DNA from: Norana najaformis
Taxonomy: Eukaryota; Annelida; Clitellata; Crassiclitellata; Hormogastridae
Direction: 5' to 3'
NCBI GenBank assembly: GCA_964023275.1
Contig: OZ029919.1
Span: 5,003,367 to 5,067,366, forward strand
Length of the DNA: 64,000 nt
The position numbers were made by a program, and so were the translations under genes. A model generated the notes under the pieces. That model was not told the origin of the DNA, searched no databases, and saw only the letters and a program-made list of their open reading frames with translations. Below, in pieces: positions 10,340 to 21,852 of this stretch; positions within the stretch are counted from its first letter, which is position 1, and every line of letters begins with the position of its first letter.

Positions 10340-11380
10340 GGCGATGATGATCGGGCGTGGAGTATATACTAGGTCTAATGTAAGGCTATTTTTGATCTGC
10401 CGAAAGATAAAGATATTCAATTGCAGTTTATTTTAGCTAGAAATACAAGCCATAAGTTTTAACGATAAGGCAAAATGAGGCATCAATTTGATGACTTCCA
10501 TGAGTGAAATCTCTCCTAGTCATGTTTATTGGTATTACTTTTATATTACCTAGGCATATTGCCCTCCAAGTGTTCATTTAAAACTCATCTTAAAACAGTT
10601 CTTTTCGCTGAGTTATATTCTTTATAGTCGGCTTATGCTGGTTTCCCTATACGGCTACTAGTCTCTTACAAAATTCTCAATATTAATATGTATTTATTTT
10701 ACCTAAGAATATTCAATACACCGCCATTTAATTACCCCTCAAACACTTTGCACTTGTGTCTGTCTAACTGTTGTAAACATTTGCATATTAAGGTAACTTG
10801 AAAAAAAAGTTTGCTGAACAGTATCAATAGAACGAGGTCATGTGTGCAGCTGAAGTCCGTTCCAAGACGAGAATCCGAAGAAAGAGAAGGCTCGACGAGC
10901 CTCAGTTAATGTGGGAGAGCGCTGTAGTTGCAGATCTCTGCAAGCAGCAGAACTCAACGATCGCCGACGCTGTTGACTCAAGGCTAGAACGCAGATCTGT
11001 CTGATGCATTTCGGGAAAAGCCGACCAACAAAACTTGCACCAGAAGGATGGATATCTTAGAATGTTTCTTTCTTCGACTTGAGACAAGCAGAGTGTGTCT
11101 CATATGCTTAAAATACAGCACGACTTCAGTTGGTTGGCCAGTCGTCAGATAGTGCAGTTTTGGACAGACTCAGACTAAAGCTCACGGATTCTGAACTTCG
11201 TTATGCCCGCAAGGTTTCAATTACTCATATTAATCGAATGTACAGAGTCATCGTCGGATTCAAACGGAGCCGATTGGAAGAGTTCATGGTTGCCATCATC
11301 GTTCGGTTATCCAGGAAAGGTCGAAGACTGTACAGAGGTATACCACCGAGTACGTAGCTATTATTACAACAACTACTACT
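10340..11380. repeat. Upstream block of EF-hand copy B, conserved between units
   Basis: The block is colinear with 18190-19200 and, more weakly, 24515-25270. The segment with CGATCGCCGACG and AGAACGCAGATCTGTCTGATGCATTTCGG (10955-11010) is nearly identical at 18810-18870 and recognisable at 25130-25190. Its position upstream of the minus-strand EF-hand genes suggests promoter or 5' leader content, but no core promoter element stands out. The open frames inside are not kept in all copies. Confidence 0.5.
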
Positions 11381-11394
11381 AGTGCTGTTGTACT

Positions 11395-11445
11395 ACTACT
11401 ACTACTAATAATAATAATAATAGTAGTAGTAGTAATAGTAATAGT

Positions 11446-11501
<56 letters not shown>

Positions 11502-11760
11502 GGGTTGTAATATTAAACATGCCGCTTTTTCCAGCGCCTATCAGTTCTATTCCAACGCAGCACTTTCACTCTGCCAAAATTAAGACTTAGCAAACCAGAT
11601 ATTTCATTTCTCAGGAGCCTATTTCATACGTCCCGGGGAAAGTGTTTTTCTCTAAGATAATAATAATAATAATAATAATATCAATATTAATATTAATATT
11701 AATAATATTAATATTGATATTAATAATATTAATATTAATAATCGTCGTAATTATAATAGT
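11395..11760. repeat. (AAT)n and (AATATT)n microsatellites
   Basis: Long runs of AAT/AGT at 11395-11505 and of AAT/AATATT at 11655-11755. They are followed by AGCATGACATCAACAAACAC at about 11780, the same fixed sequence that abuts AAT runs elsewhere in the array, which suggests retroelement tails. The corresponding part of the next unit (19205-19330) has expanded instead as (ACT)n/(CTA)n. Confidence 0.8.
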
Positions 11761-11924
11761 AACAATTACAATAACAATAAGCATGACATCAACAAACACT
11801 TGCCATCCCAGAGAAGATGCAGTCCATAATGCTTTTAATACTGAGGGATCACATATATCTCGCGGGAAATTATAATGACATCACTAAATAAAAATATTTA
11901 ATTAAGCAATTATTCTCCACGAGC

Positions 11925-12110
11925 GTGTTACAACATTTCTATGACCAACTTACCACACAAGCTTCAACTGCTGGCGTCTCTATGTTAATATGCAGTCACG
12001 TTGGCCTCTTTATACCGAACCTCGCAAAACAAAAATTCAATTTTCGATCCCAATCAGCGTTATCTTTGACTGCTGATCTTGATGACTTGTTCTTCACAGG
12101 ATATTAAAAG
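11925..12110 (+). mobile_element. LINE-like block 'YDQLTT', array copy
   Basis: The text encodes FYDQLTT then a stretch with LFIPNLAKQ. The related copy at 19718-19940 encodes LYDQLTT and then RTSQDKNSNFDPNKRY. Other copies at 3118, 25420, 27248 and 28428 are further decayed. Six copies over 25 kb, each downstream of an AAT microsatellite, suggest a repeat family that was present before the array duplicated. The coding nature is doubtful because the frames differ. Confidence 0.4.
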
Positions 12111-12359
12111 CCTTAAACCCTTAACAGACTCTTAATTTGCGTCGACTTTTATCATATGGACCATTCGTTATTACCTGCGCCCACGTGCATGGGGCAGAAA
12201 TCGTGTATGCTTCATCGTAACCTCTGCTGCGGACTTTCTAATTTTAATTTCAGCATGGAGATGAATTAATATTTTAATTAAACTATTTTTCAAAGATGAT
12301 AAGTAATTCTTACACAAATCATAGGTAAATAAAGTGAAATGCTTCATATTTTTAAACAC

Positions 12360-13008
12360 TTAAACTATGATGTACACCTTTGCATTAAAAGAGACCAGCG
12401 CAACACTGCCGGTGTGTATTACATTTTTCGTTAATTATGCGGTATACGGAGATAGCAGGAATTTTTGCGTCATAAATGAAAAAATTCAATAATACTGCTA
12501 AATTAGACAGCTGTTGGTTACGCATGCCTAGACTCGCCTATCAACAAGACGCATACCTCACTGCAAAATCCAGAGCATCGCAAAGAATTCGTCGGCCTAA
12601 GGTATACTCAGGTCTCAGAAGAATTGCACAACTCTGGAATTTCTTCAATTTATAATAGTGTTGAAACATTCAGCTGACATTTGGGTGAATTGTTTAATTT
12701 GGGACTCAGTCACGTTTTGATCCACTTTAGACTAAATTAGATTATATACGTAGGGCTACGACGGTTAACGATTGTCACTAGAGACCAAAGAAGTCGATCG
12801 TTTTTCTCAAACTAATGTAAGCTGATGCAAAACTGTGTTTGATCGGTTTTCGTGAACTTTGTTGAAGAATATACACGCTTTTTAGTTTGTAGGCATTAAC
12901 AACGTCTTAAGATTACTTGGTATTAGGCCTAAAGAACATTTTATCCAACGAGCCTATCGGCTAACAGGTTAGGAAGTAGAATGATTTTCAACAGGTTATC
13001 CTGAAATT
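12360..13008. repeat. Array spacer nearly identical to 20140-20780
   Basis: From ACACCTTTGCATTAAAAGAGACC to the text CTGAAATT this block aligns almost base by base with 20150-20780, and recognisably with 25795-26390. It has no open gene. The high similarity shows that the two central units separated more recently than the other units, and it supplies the empty site for the SINE that follows. Confidence 0.75.
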
Positions 13009-13205
13009 GGGACGCGGTGGTGTAGTGGTATAGTCGGTGCCTCGTAACCGGAGGGTCTCGGGTTCTGCCTCAAGCCATTGTGTAGCGACCTTGGACAAGT
13101 TGCTCACCCGTTGTCTGTGAGAAAGGCAACGGGAAACCACCTCACTCATCTCATCCCGGGGTTGGCATAAAGCCAACAGAGAACTCATAATCATCATCAT
13201 CGTGA
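13009..13205 (+). mobile_element. tRNA-derived SINE (family 1), full-length
   Basis: The element starts with a pol III A box (TGGTGTAGTGGTATAGTCGG) and a B box-like GGGTTCTGCCTC about 35 bases on. A tRNA-unrelated body follows, and the element ends in an (ATC)n tail. It is not a functional tRNA gene because the arms do not pair. The equivalent position in the next array unit (about 20780) has no such sequence: flanking CCTGAAATT and CTACTCATAATATCGGAC are joined by a short stretch. This marks it as a true insertion that occurred after the two units separated. Confidence 0.85.
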
Positions 13206-13860
13206 TATTAGCTACTCATAATATCGGACTGTAGTCATAGGAAAGTTAGAACCTTCTTCAAACACTTCGACCTTAATCACCACGGCTTTATAGCGAAAAG
13301 CGATTTTGAAGAAAAGATTGATCAGTTTTGCGACTCTGAAAAGACCGATGCCGCCCATGGGAAAAGGTTCAAAAGCAATTTTTTTAACTTAAGTATTCTA
13401 ACAATACGTTTCTTTAAACTTATGGTTGACGTAATCTTTTTATGGCACATTGATTTTGAACAATTTTAAATTCAACCCCGGATTTACTGAAGTAGTTGAA
13501 TGGTTCGACCTGTTACCCAAAATTAAACCTCCAGCCGTCTTTAAAAACTTTCTCGGAAGTCGAAGTTAGCCCTTTCTAGTCTTCGTAACTGCACATGGGA
13601 TTCAATAATGCACAGCTGTAAACAAGCTGATTTGGATTCCACTATAAACGTTTTCAGATTTCTTTTGCTAGGATGACATCAGTAGTTTATGCATTTGCAT
13701 ATCTAACTGCTTAATAATAACACCGCATTAAGTCAGCAGGTCATATGGTAAGACGAGAGAATCAGCTTATTTAGCAGAACCCATTTCAGGGCCTCTCTAT
13801 TTCAAAACGATGCTTTATATGTACCTCAACTCAGAGGATTAGACTAACACTGTCCGCATG
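13206..13860. repeat. Array spacer shared with 20800-21345
   Basis: The text GGTTCGACCTGTTACCCAAAATTAAACC and the following CTCGGAAGTCG are found in both places. The block at 13570-13670 (TAGCCCTTTCTAGTCTTCG... to CAGATTTC) is missing from the other copy, so one of the two units gained or lost about 100 bases. No gene is seen. Confidence 0.6.
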
Positions 13861-14260
13861 CCATATACACACACAAACACATACAAAACCCGTAAATCAC
13901 AAAAATACAAACCCCTAAATCACTACGCATATCATTCAACTCGCTCTTCCTTCCTTCAAGCACACCACTTCACTCTTCCGTCTTTTCTTTTCTAAAATTT
14001 GGTAAAATTTGGTAAACACTTGATAGCGCAAGTCGTTCCACCTCTTTCAAACAAACCGGCGATAGTGTCTCGACAACTATATAATCCATGCCAACAGCTC
14101 ACTGATCTCGTCCTCATAAAAACAGCATGACAAGCTGTTCCACTTCTTGAGAGTAAGCTTCAACCAGAACTATGGCCAATATTTGTTCCATGGTGCAAAC
14201 TGACCAGTCATGTACTCCTCCAAACGAACAAGAACCATAATTTCACAAGAGTTGCAATTG
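13860..14260 (+). mobile_element. LINE-like 3' fragment (array copy 2)
   Basis: This is colinear with 21345-21740 and, less well, with 7700-8050. It begins with the same CCATATACACACACAAACACATACAAAACC sequence. The readings are interrupted by stops and frameshifts. See the copy at 21345 for the best-preserved translation. Confidence 0.45.
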
Positions 14261-14395
14261 ACAGCTGTCAGAAAATGAAGGTTTGAAATTATGGTTCTAA
14301 ATAAGAGATTTCACTCAGTACAGTGTAACTTGCAACGTTTTTAGGTCTTTCTCATACTCATTTGTATTCATAAGCCTTATAATGTCACCATAGGT

Positions 14396-14705
14396 ATGGC
14401 TCCGATCCATGAATCTATAGAATCAGATGACAAAGGCTTGCTGACCCCATCCTTTATGACTGAGTCGGTTAAACAATAAATTAATTGAGCCGGAATTTAA
14501 GTCTGCATATCTGACCGTGTGCCACTATTTCTTTATGGTTTGGATGTCAAGTGGCGATGGCTTTTTGCAAGAAGATGAATACGCCAGATCATTAATTGAA
14601 GACATTATTAGCAGCGTACGAAGAGATGTTGAGTTCATGGATCTCAAACAAGACGGGAGTTTTCCAATGCCTCAATTGAGTTGTTTTGGGGTCTTACCGT
14701 CTGAA
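14396..14705 (+). pseudogene. Broken plus-strand EF-hand paralogue (copy 2)
   Basis: The reading begins MAPIHESIESDDKGLLTPS and stops at TAA after 27 codons, as in the other two copies. After a gap a second frame carries SSGDGFLQEDEYARSLIED (an EF-hand loop very like EF-hand 3 of the minus-strand genes) and then FMDLKQDGS (the start of EF-hand 4). The two parts are out of frame with each other and the C-terminus is altered. It is a relic of an EF-hand gene facing the intact genes. Confidence 0.7.
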
Positions 14706-15177
14706 TGATCAAATTCTTATATCTTTTGCCGTTGCGGAGTGGTATTTAATTTGATACAATTCTTCATGGAGTCGACAAAGATGTAAGTCCGGCCATACTC
14801 GTTGCTTTATCTAAAAATTTCTGTCTAGGTGGTGCTTGTGGGGCTTGCTTCTAAACCTATTTAACTTAAACAAGTGATCAGTTTATTACCGCAGGTGTTG
14901 TTGTCCGGGATGTTATAAGATGATTCGCTTCATTCTGTTGACAATGGCCTATCGGCATTGAAAAAAATATAACCAGAGTTAGTCTTTGCGGAACAGAGAA
15001 GGAACACTGAACAGCAAAATTGAGAGACAAAACAAGGATCATAATTTGTAATTGTAATTGTAGTGTGAGATTTATTAAAAGCGCCTCTTAGTGAATAAAC
15101 TCAATTGGATCGCTACAAAGCGCCGGATGATTGTTGTGGCCGTCCATGGAGCGTGGTACCCGATGGATTCAGTGTCT

Positions 15178-15367
15178 CCCAGGTGTTGTAGTGAAAATTT
15201 GGAAAACAATGAGGATTTTAGTTTTTGCATATTGTAGATCGTATTATGTCGGATAATTTAGCTTATGTGTTTCTGTATTTAATTTGTACGGAACACTGGG
15301 GAACAGTTAAGCGAGGCCATCATTAACGCGAGGCGGATATGACGCCCGTGATTGACAGGCGGAGGTA

Positions 15368-15449
<82 letters not shown>

Positions 15450-15886
15450 GGAACAAAGAGACACTGAGCGGAAGGCGAAAGGGAGATGCTGGATGATTGA
15501 CAGACGGAGGAAAAGTTAAGCAATGGTGCGAAGCGAAGAAGGCATTCGCTGACGGTTGAAGGGGCGTTAGGTTCCGGAGAGCAGAAAAAAAATATAGTAC
15601 TGCATCTCTTAAAAGGACCACGCTAGATTAATAGGACTACTCTGGTTTTGCTGAAGTCGCTCTAAATACGCTGTACATACTTGTAATATACGTGTGAAAG
15701 AAATAATCGTCGTTACGTCTCTGTACGGTCGGACAGATCAATTCACGAACCCGCGTGCTGCTAAAGGCCTAAAGTCCCCCGAAGATTAAGCCACATCAAA
15801 AGCACCGCTCGCCACCAAATACTGAAAGGAGATTTGTGTTCGCCGGCGACCATTTAGCGGCGCAGGACTCACAAAGAATCTTTCTT
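15178..15886. mobile_element. Inserted block of about 0.7 kb with (GA)n run
   Basis: In the other units the text GATGGATTCAGTTTCTC runs straight into ATTTGGAGAAATATTAAACTG. Here the two halves are parted by about 0.7 kb. TTCAGTGTCTC precedes the block and TTCAGTACACT follows it, which may be a decayed target-site duplication. The block contains a 78-bp (GA)n run at 15370-15447. It has no recognised coding content, and no clear terminal inverted repeats were found, so the class is open. Confidence 0.55.
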
Positions 15887-15889
15887 TCA

Positions 15890-17400
15890 GTACACTTGGA
15901 GAAATATTAAACTGCCTGATTCCTAATGTTGCAACATTTTTAAGAGTTAGTTAAATTGAAGACCTTATGCCATGCTAACATGCCAAAAACATATCATGGG
16001 AGATAGGTTTATGGGCCCTATAAAGGTCCATTATTGAAATATGGGTCTCAATTGAGCCCATATCCCTGACACCTAAACAGTTGTGTTGGGTACGAGTTGT
16101 CAGACAGTGAAAGCCAAGGGCAAAGTTACTGGTCATTGGTCGGTGATGAGGGTCGAAGCCCCTTGAATCGTAAAAAGTGTAATTTTTACTTGACATTGAA
16201 ATAATAGTTGTGTTTTTATTCGGCACATTCTGAAATTTCACATTTTAAGCTTTCTTTTGATGTATGTGCAGTGAGTGGGATAAAAAACATATTTAAAGCA
16301 TTAAATGGTTTTTAAGATTTTGACAAGTATGGGTAAGTTTAGGCTGGTTGCCTAAAATATGTGAACGCCAGACTTACTGTAAGAACATACCTAGGCAACA
16401 TAAACCCATGAACATGAACTGTGCCCTTAATGGCATAAAACAGTGTGTGATATAAAACGAACACCGTATGTTAAATTGTTTCCATTTTTGCTAAGTCATA
16501 CCTCATAAGGTGTAGAAATTACAGAAGCATATTTCAAGCTAATTTCAGTTACTCTCAAAACGGACCCTCTTAAGGTCCACCATTAAAATATGGGTCTCAT
16601 CTGAGTCCTATACTGGATGGTAGCAGGGTGGTTTAAACAAGTACAGAACTCGGGACGACTGATGGTAGAGATTAGGGACAAAGGCACAACATGATTTTTT
16701 TACCCTTTTCAGTGTTCCGTGTAAAAGAACTGTATTCGATACCGGTGAAAGCCAAGGGCAAAGTTTGCTGGTCATCGGTCACTGGTGAGGGTTGAAGCGA
16801 TTTGAATCCAAAAAGTGTAATTTTTACTTGACATTGAAATAATAGTCTAGAGTTTTTACTCGACACATCGGGATGCCTAACAACCTTTCTATGATGTGTT
16901 TTGAGTTAAGGGAATACAAAAAAAAAACAAATATATAAAACGTTAAAGGGTTTTCCAGTTTTTGATAAGTATGAGCAACCAGCACAGGCAGGTTTTCTGC
17001 CTGCATCCGTGGACGCCAGATTTGCTGTAAGAACAAACATGCAAAAACCCACGAACATCGCCCACACCCGTTACTGATGCAAACACATAGTATATGAAAT
17101 ATAACGAACGTCATGTATTAAATTATTTTCACTTGGTTACTAAATCACATCATAAGGTACAGAATTTAAAGCGACATAAAATTCTAGCTAATTTCTGTGA
17201 AACTCAAAGTTCAAAGTCTCCGAAGCCAATGAATCAAAGTAAAAATAATTGATCCCTCTAAGTTGATCAAATAGGTATCAGGCGCCACCTGTTTTTCAAA
17301 CCTTTTAAACAAAGTTTAGTCAATACTTCTTGAAATCCGCGTTTAACGGAAATAAAACCCGCCAAATACTAGAAAAACAAGTCAACTACGGCACCTTTTG
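15890..17400. repeat. Two successive copies of the EF-hand 3' spacer
   Basis: 15890-16555 and 16560-17400 each repeat the block found once at 8600-9580. Both contain the 'ATGGGTCTCA' stretch, a GTCATTGGTC or GTCATCGGTC stretch, and the 'TTTTTACTTGACATTGAAATAATAGT' stretch. This is a local tandem duplication inside this array unit. There is no supported gene. Confidence 0.65.
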
Positions 17401-17433
17401 TTAAAAGATTGAACTTTGACGACCATTAGGCAG

Positions 17434-18182
17434 TTACTTCAAAGGCCCAAAGAAGAGTTGAAATGGGCTTTTCTCGTCTTCAGACACGAAGAAATCAAGA
17501 AGAGCCGTAGTGAACTCATCTTGGCTCAGCTTTCCGTCGTGGTTGGTATCGATAGCATCGAATGCTATCTTTGCAAAGTTGGCTTCGTTAGGAATGCCCA
17601 TGCTTTCAAATAACCTTCTGTGTTCGTCTTCTTGCAGAAAGCCATCTTCGTTTGTGTCTAAAACTTCCATGAAACTCCGACTAGCGTCAGTAATACCGGC
17701 CTTGATTTCCTCAGTATGACGTTGGTTCTTGACGGATTCAATAAACACCACCTCCGTCACCAAATTCTTGCCAGTTCCGGCCAACTTGCTAAAAATTGCC
17801 CATATCTACAACATAGTTTAAATTAAACCCTGGCATTTATTAATTAAAGTATTATTATTCTCGCCTTAAAACCGTCCAGTCCGATGATCAATTACAACAG
17901 TGCAAACTTGTAAATGTTACTCTGCTTGCAAGTCATTAGCTACGTCACCTCTGTAATAATGAGCATGCCTGCTAAAAAGCAGACCAGTTGTCGGTATCTG
18001 TTGGCAATACTTACGTTGTTTAGGTTTCTCCGGATCCTTTCCTGTTGTGCCGAATTCGCTCTTTCGTTCTCACAAAAGCGTTCACCCAACATCTCAAAGT
18101 CCCTCTTTGTTAGGATGCCGTCTCCATCGATGTCCAGTAAACTGAAATACCTCTTCATTTTTTTCACCCAAAACTCAGACAT
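17434..18182 (-). CDS. EF-hand protein, sarcoplasmic / coelenterazine-binding type (copy C)
   Basis: Exon 1 is 18015-18182 and exon 2 is 17434-17805, joined by a 209-base intron with GTAAGT donor and TTGTAG acceptor, giving 179 residues. Calcium loops 1 (DIDGDGILTKRD), 3 (DTNEDGFLQEDE) and 4 (DTNHDGKLSQDE) keep all ligands. Loop 2 is degenerate, as in the family. Exon 1 differs from copy B at 9 of 56 residues, mostly conservatively, and no changes hit calcium ligands. This suggests purifying selection on the calcium sites. The C-terminus reads LFFGPLK instead of FFLGLLE. Confidence 0.9.
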
Positions 18183-18189
18183 CCTGATG

Positions 18190-19200
18190 AGACGATGATG
18201 ATCGGGCGTCGAGTATGTACTAGGTCTAATGTAAGGCTATTTTTAATCTGCCGAAAGATAAAGATATTTAATTGCAATGTATTGCAGCTAGAAATACAAG
18301 CCATAAGTTTTAAGGCTGCTGCAAAATGAGGCATCAATTTGATGACGCTCAGGAGTTAAATCTATCCAAGACTTGTTTATTGGTACGACTTTTAGATAAC
18401 CTATCAATCATGTCATCCAAGTGCTCATTCAAAAACCCATCTTAAAACAATTCTTTTCGCTAAGTTATATTCTTTATAATCAGCTTCTAATTGTTTCCCT
18501 TATGCGGCTGCCAGTCTCATACATAATCCTTAAAATTAAGATGTGATCATTTTGCACAAATATATTTAATACATCGCCCTTTAATTCCCCGTCAAAAACT
18601 CTGCCTATATGTCTGTCTAACTATTCTAAACATTTGCATATTAAGGTAACTTGAAAAAAATGTTTGCTGAACACACTCAAATTATCTAGAACATATGTGC
18701 GGTGGAAGTCCGTTCCATGACGAAGGTGCAAAGCAGGAGAAGGCAAGATGGACCTGCGTTAATGTGCGAAAGTGCGGCAGTTGCAGATCTCCGCAAGGAA
18801 CAGAACGCAACGATCGCCGACGAGGTTGACTCGAGATTAGAACGCAGATCTGTGTGATGCATTTCGGAAAAAGCCGACCAACAAAACTTGCACCAGAAGG
18901 ACATTTCTAGCATAATTCTTTCCTCGACTTGAAGCCAGTATAGTGTGTCTGTCATATGCTTAAAAATACAACATTATTTCAGAAGGTTGGCCATAGTCAG
19001 GTGGTGCAGTTGAGGACAGACTCAGACTAAAGCTCGCGGATCCTGAACTTCGCTACGCCTTCAAGATTTCAGTTACTTGCAGTAAACGATTGTACAGAGT
19101 CAAAGTCGGATTCAAACGAAGCCAATTGGAAGAGCCATCATCGTTCGCTTATCCAGGAAAGATTGAAGACCATCCAGAGGTAGACCACCGAGCCCGAAGA
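18190..19200. repeat. Upstream block of EF-hand copy C
   Basis: It is colinear with 10340-11380, including AAGATAAAGATATTTAATTGCAA just upstream of the start and the CGATCGCCGACG block at about 18810. No gene is supported. It may hold promoter elements of the minus-strand EF-hand gene. Confidence 0.5.
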
Positions 19201-19204
19201 TTTT

Positions 19205-19600
19205 ACTATTACCACCACCACCACTTCTACTACTACTACTACCATTACTACCACTACTGCTAGTACTACTCTTACTTCTACTACTACTTCTACTACTACA
19301 ACTGCCAATATCAATAATATTTATATTAAACATGCCGCTTTTCTATCGCCTATCAGTTGTCTTCCAACACTTAAATGCTGCCACCTTACGAAGTACTTTC
19401 TTTCTGATAAAAAAACTTAAGATTTAGCTAACCAGAGAATTCATGTTTCCACAGCCTGTTTTACAAGTCCCGAGGAATAAGTACCTCTTGGATAAATACA
19501 AATATAATAAAAATAAAAACCATAATAACAATAATAATAATAATGATAAAAATAAAAAATATATTATTAATAATAAGCATGACATCAACAAAGACTCGTG
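19205..19600. repeat. (ACT)n/(CTA)n and (AAT)n microsatellites
   Basis: ACC/ACT/CTA trinucleotides at 19205-19320 and AAT/AAAAT runs at 19500-19575, ending in AAGCATGACATCAACAAAG. This is the same arrangement as 11395-11800. Confidence 0.75.
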
Positions 19601-19717
19601 ATCCCAGAGAAACTGCAGGCCATAATGTTTCTATCCCTGATGAACCACACATATATGTAGTGAAAAATAATCAACGCAAAGTTAATAATAATATTCAAGA
19701 AATTATTCGACAAGAAT

Positions 19718-20140
19718 GTGTTACAAAACCTCTATGACCAACTTACCACAAACTTCAATTGCTGGCGTCTCTATACGAATATGCTCGTCGGGTTAGCCTC
19801 TTTATACCGAACATCACAGGACAAAAATTCAAATTTCGATCCCAACAAGCGTTATCTTGGACTGCCGCCCTTAAAGACTGTTCTGCACAGGATATTAGAA
19901 GCCCTAAACCCTGAATTTACGCATAATCTACGTCAACTTGAAACATATCGATCATTCATTAGCTGCGCCCACGTGCATGGTGCAGGTATCATGTATATTT
20001 CGGCGCAGTTTCTAATGCTTATCTGGGCGTGGAGATGATTTGATATTTTAATTAAAGTATTTTTCAAAGACGATAATAAGTAATTCTTCCACAAGGCATA
20101 TGCAAATAAAGTGAAATGTTTCATATTTCTAAGCACTTAA
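19718..20140 (+). mobile_element. LINE-like block 'YDQLTT' (best-preserved copy)
   Basis: An open frame of 106 codons begins MLQNLYDQLTT and continues through RTSQDKNSNFDPNKRYLGL. The block is related to five others in the array. I do not recognise the protein family. Since the frame is not kept in the sister copy at 11925, it is treated as repeat debris. Confidence 0.4.
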
Positions 20141-21345
20141 GCTATGATGTACACCTTTGCATTAAAAGAGACCAGCGCAACACTGCCGGTGTGTATTAAA
20201 TCTTTCGTTAATTATGCAGTATACGGAGATAGCAGTAATTTTTGCGTCATAAAAGAAAAAAATTCAATAATACTGCAAAATTAGACAGCCGTGTTTTACG
20301 CACGCCTAGACTCGCCTATCAACAAGACGCATACCTCATTGCAAAATCCAGAGCATCGCAAAGAATTCGTCGGCCTAAGGTATACTCAGGTCTCAGAAGA
20401 ATTGCACAACTCTGGAATTTCTTCAATTTACAATAGTGTTGAAACATTCAGCTGACATTTGGGTGAATTGTTTAATTTTTGACTAAGTCACGTTTTGATC
20501 CACTTTAGATTAAATTAGATTAAAATAGTAGGACTACGACAGTTGACGATGTTTGGACCAAGCAAGGCAGTGTTTTTCTCGGATTATTATAAGCCGATGC
20601 GAAAATGTGTTTGATCGGTTTCCGTGAGCTTTGCTGAAGAATATACACGCTTTTTACTTTGTAAGCATTAACAACTTCTTCAGATTACTTGGTATTAGGC
20701 CTAAAGAACATTTTATCCTACTCGCCTATCTGCTAACCTGTTAGGAAGTAGAATGATTTTCAACAGGTTATCCTGAAATTAACTGAAATTAACTACTCAT
20801 AATATCGGACTTTTGTCCCAGTAAAGTTAGAACTTACTTCAAACATTTCGACCTTAATCACAACGGCTATATAGCGAAGAACGGTTTTGAAGAAATGAAT
20901 GATCAGTATTGTGACTCTGAAAAACCGATGCCGCCCAAATGGAAAAGTTCAAAAGCAATTCTTTTGACGCAAGTATTCTAACAATACGTTTGTCTAAGCT
21001 TATGGTTGACGTAACCTTCTTATGGCACATTGATTTTGGATAATTTTAAATTCAAACCCGGATTTACTGATTTAATTGGATGGTTCGACCTGTTACCCAA
21101 AATTAAACCTCCAGCCGTCTTTAAAAACTTTCTCGGAAGTCGGAGTTAGACTTCTTTTGCTAGGTTGACATCAGTAGTTCATGCACTTGAGATCTAACTG
21201 AAATACACCGCATTTCGTCAGCACGTTATCTGGTAAGTCGCTAGAATCAGCTAATTTAGCAGAGCACAATTTCAGAAGCCTCTCTATTTCAAAACGTTGC
21301 GTTGTATTTATCTCAAATCAGAGGAATAGACTAACACTGTCCGCA
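20140..21345. repeat. Array spacer shared with 12360-13860
   Basis: It is colinear with the earlier unit but lacks the SINE found there at 13009-13205. At the empty site the sequence reads CCTGAAATTAACTGAAATTAAC, a short direct repeat. No gene is seen. Confidence 0.7.
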
Positions 21346-21745
21346 TGCCATATACACACACAAACACATACAAAACCCCTAAATCACTGTGCATATCATT
21401 CAACCCCCTTTTCGTTTGTCCAAACACACCATTTCGGTCTTCCGTCATTTCTTTTCTAAAATTTGGTAATCACTTGATAGCGCAAGTTGTTCCACCTCTT
21501 TCAAACAAATCGGCGATATTACTATATAATCTATTCCAACAGCTCCCTAATCTTGTCCTCATAAAAAACAAAAAAAGACAAACTGTTCCTCTTCTTGAGA
21601 GTAAGCTCCTACCAGTCTATGGCAAATATTTGTCCCATGCTGCAAAAAACTCACCAGTCGTTTCCTCATCCAAACAAACAAGAAACATTATTTCACAAGA
21701 AATTGCAATTAACAGTTTGTTGTCAGAAAATAAATATGTGTAAAA
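21345..21745 (+). mobile_element. LINE-like 3' fragment (array copy 3)
   Basis: The best-preserved frame of 132 codons includes SSVISFLKFGNHLIAQVVPPLSNK, similar to the LINE C-terminal stretch at 63014-63487. The rest diverges. It sits just upstream of the broken EF-hand copy 3, as in the two other units. Confidence 0.5.
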
Positions 21746-21852
21746 TTATGGTGCTAAATGAGAGATTTCACTCAGTACAGTGTAACCTGCAACGTTTTTA
21801 TTTCTTTCTCGTACTCATTTGTATTCATAAGCCTTATAATGTCACCATAGGT

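Noticed and set aside
13009..13090. Possible tRNA gene
   Set aside because: A and B boxes are present but the acceptor, anticodon and T arms do not pair, and a SINE body with an (ATC)n tail follows. The site is empty in the sister unit.
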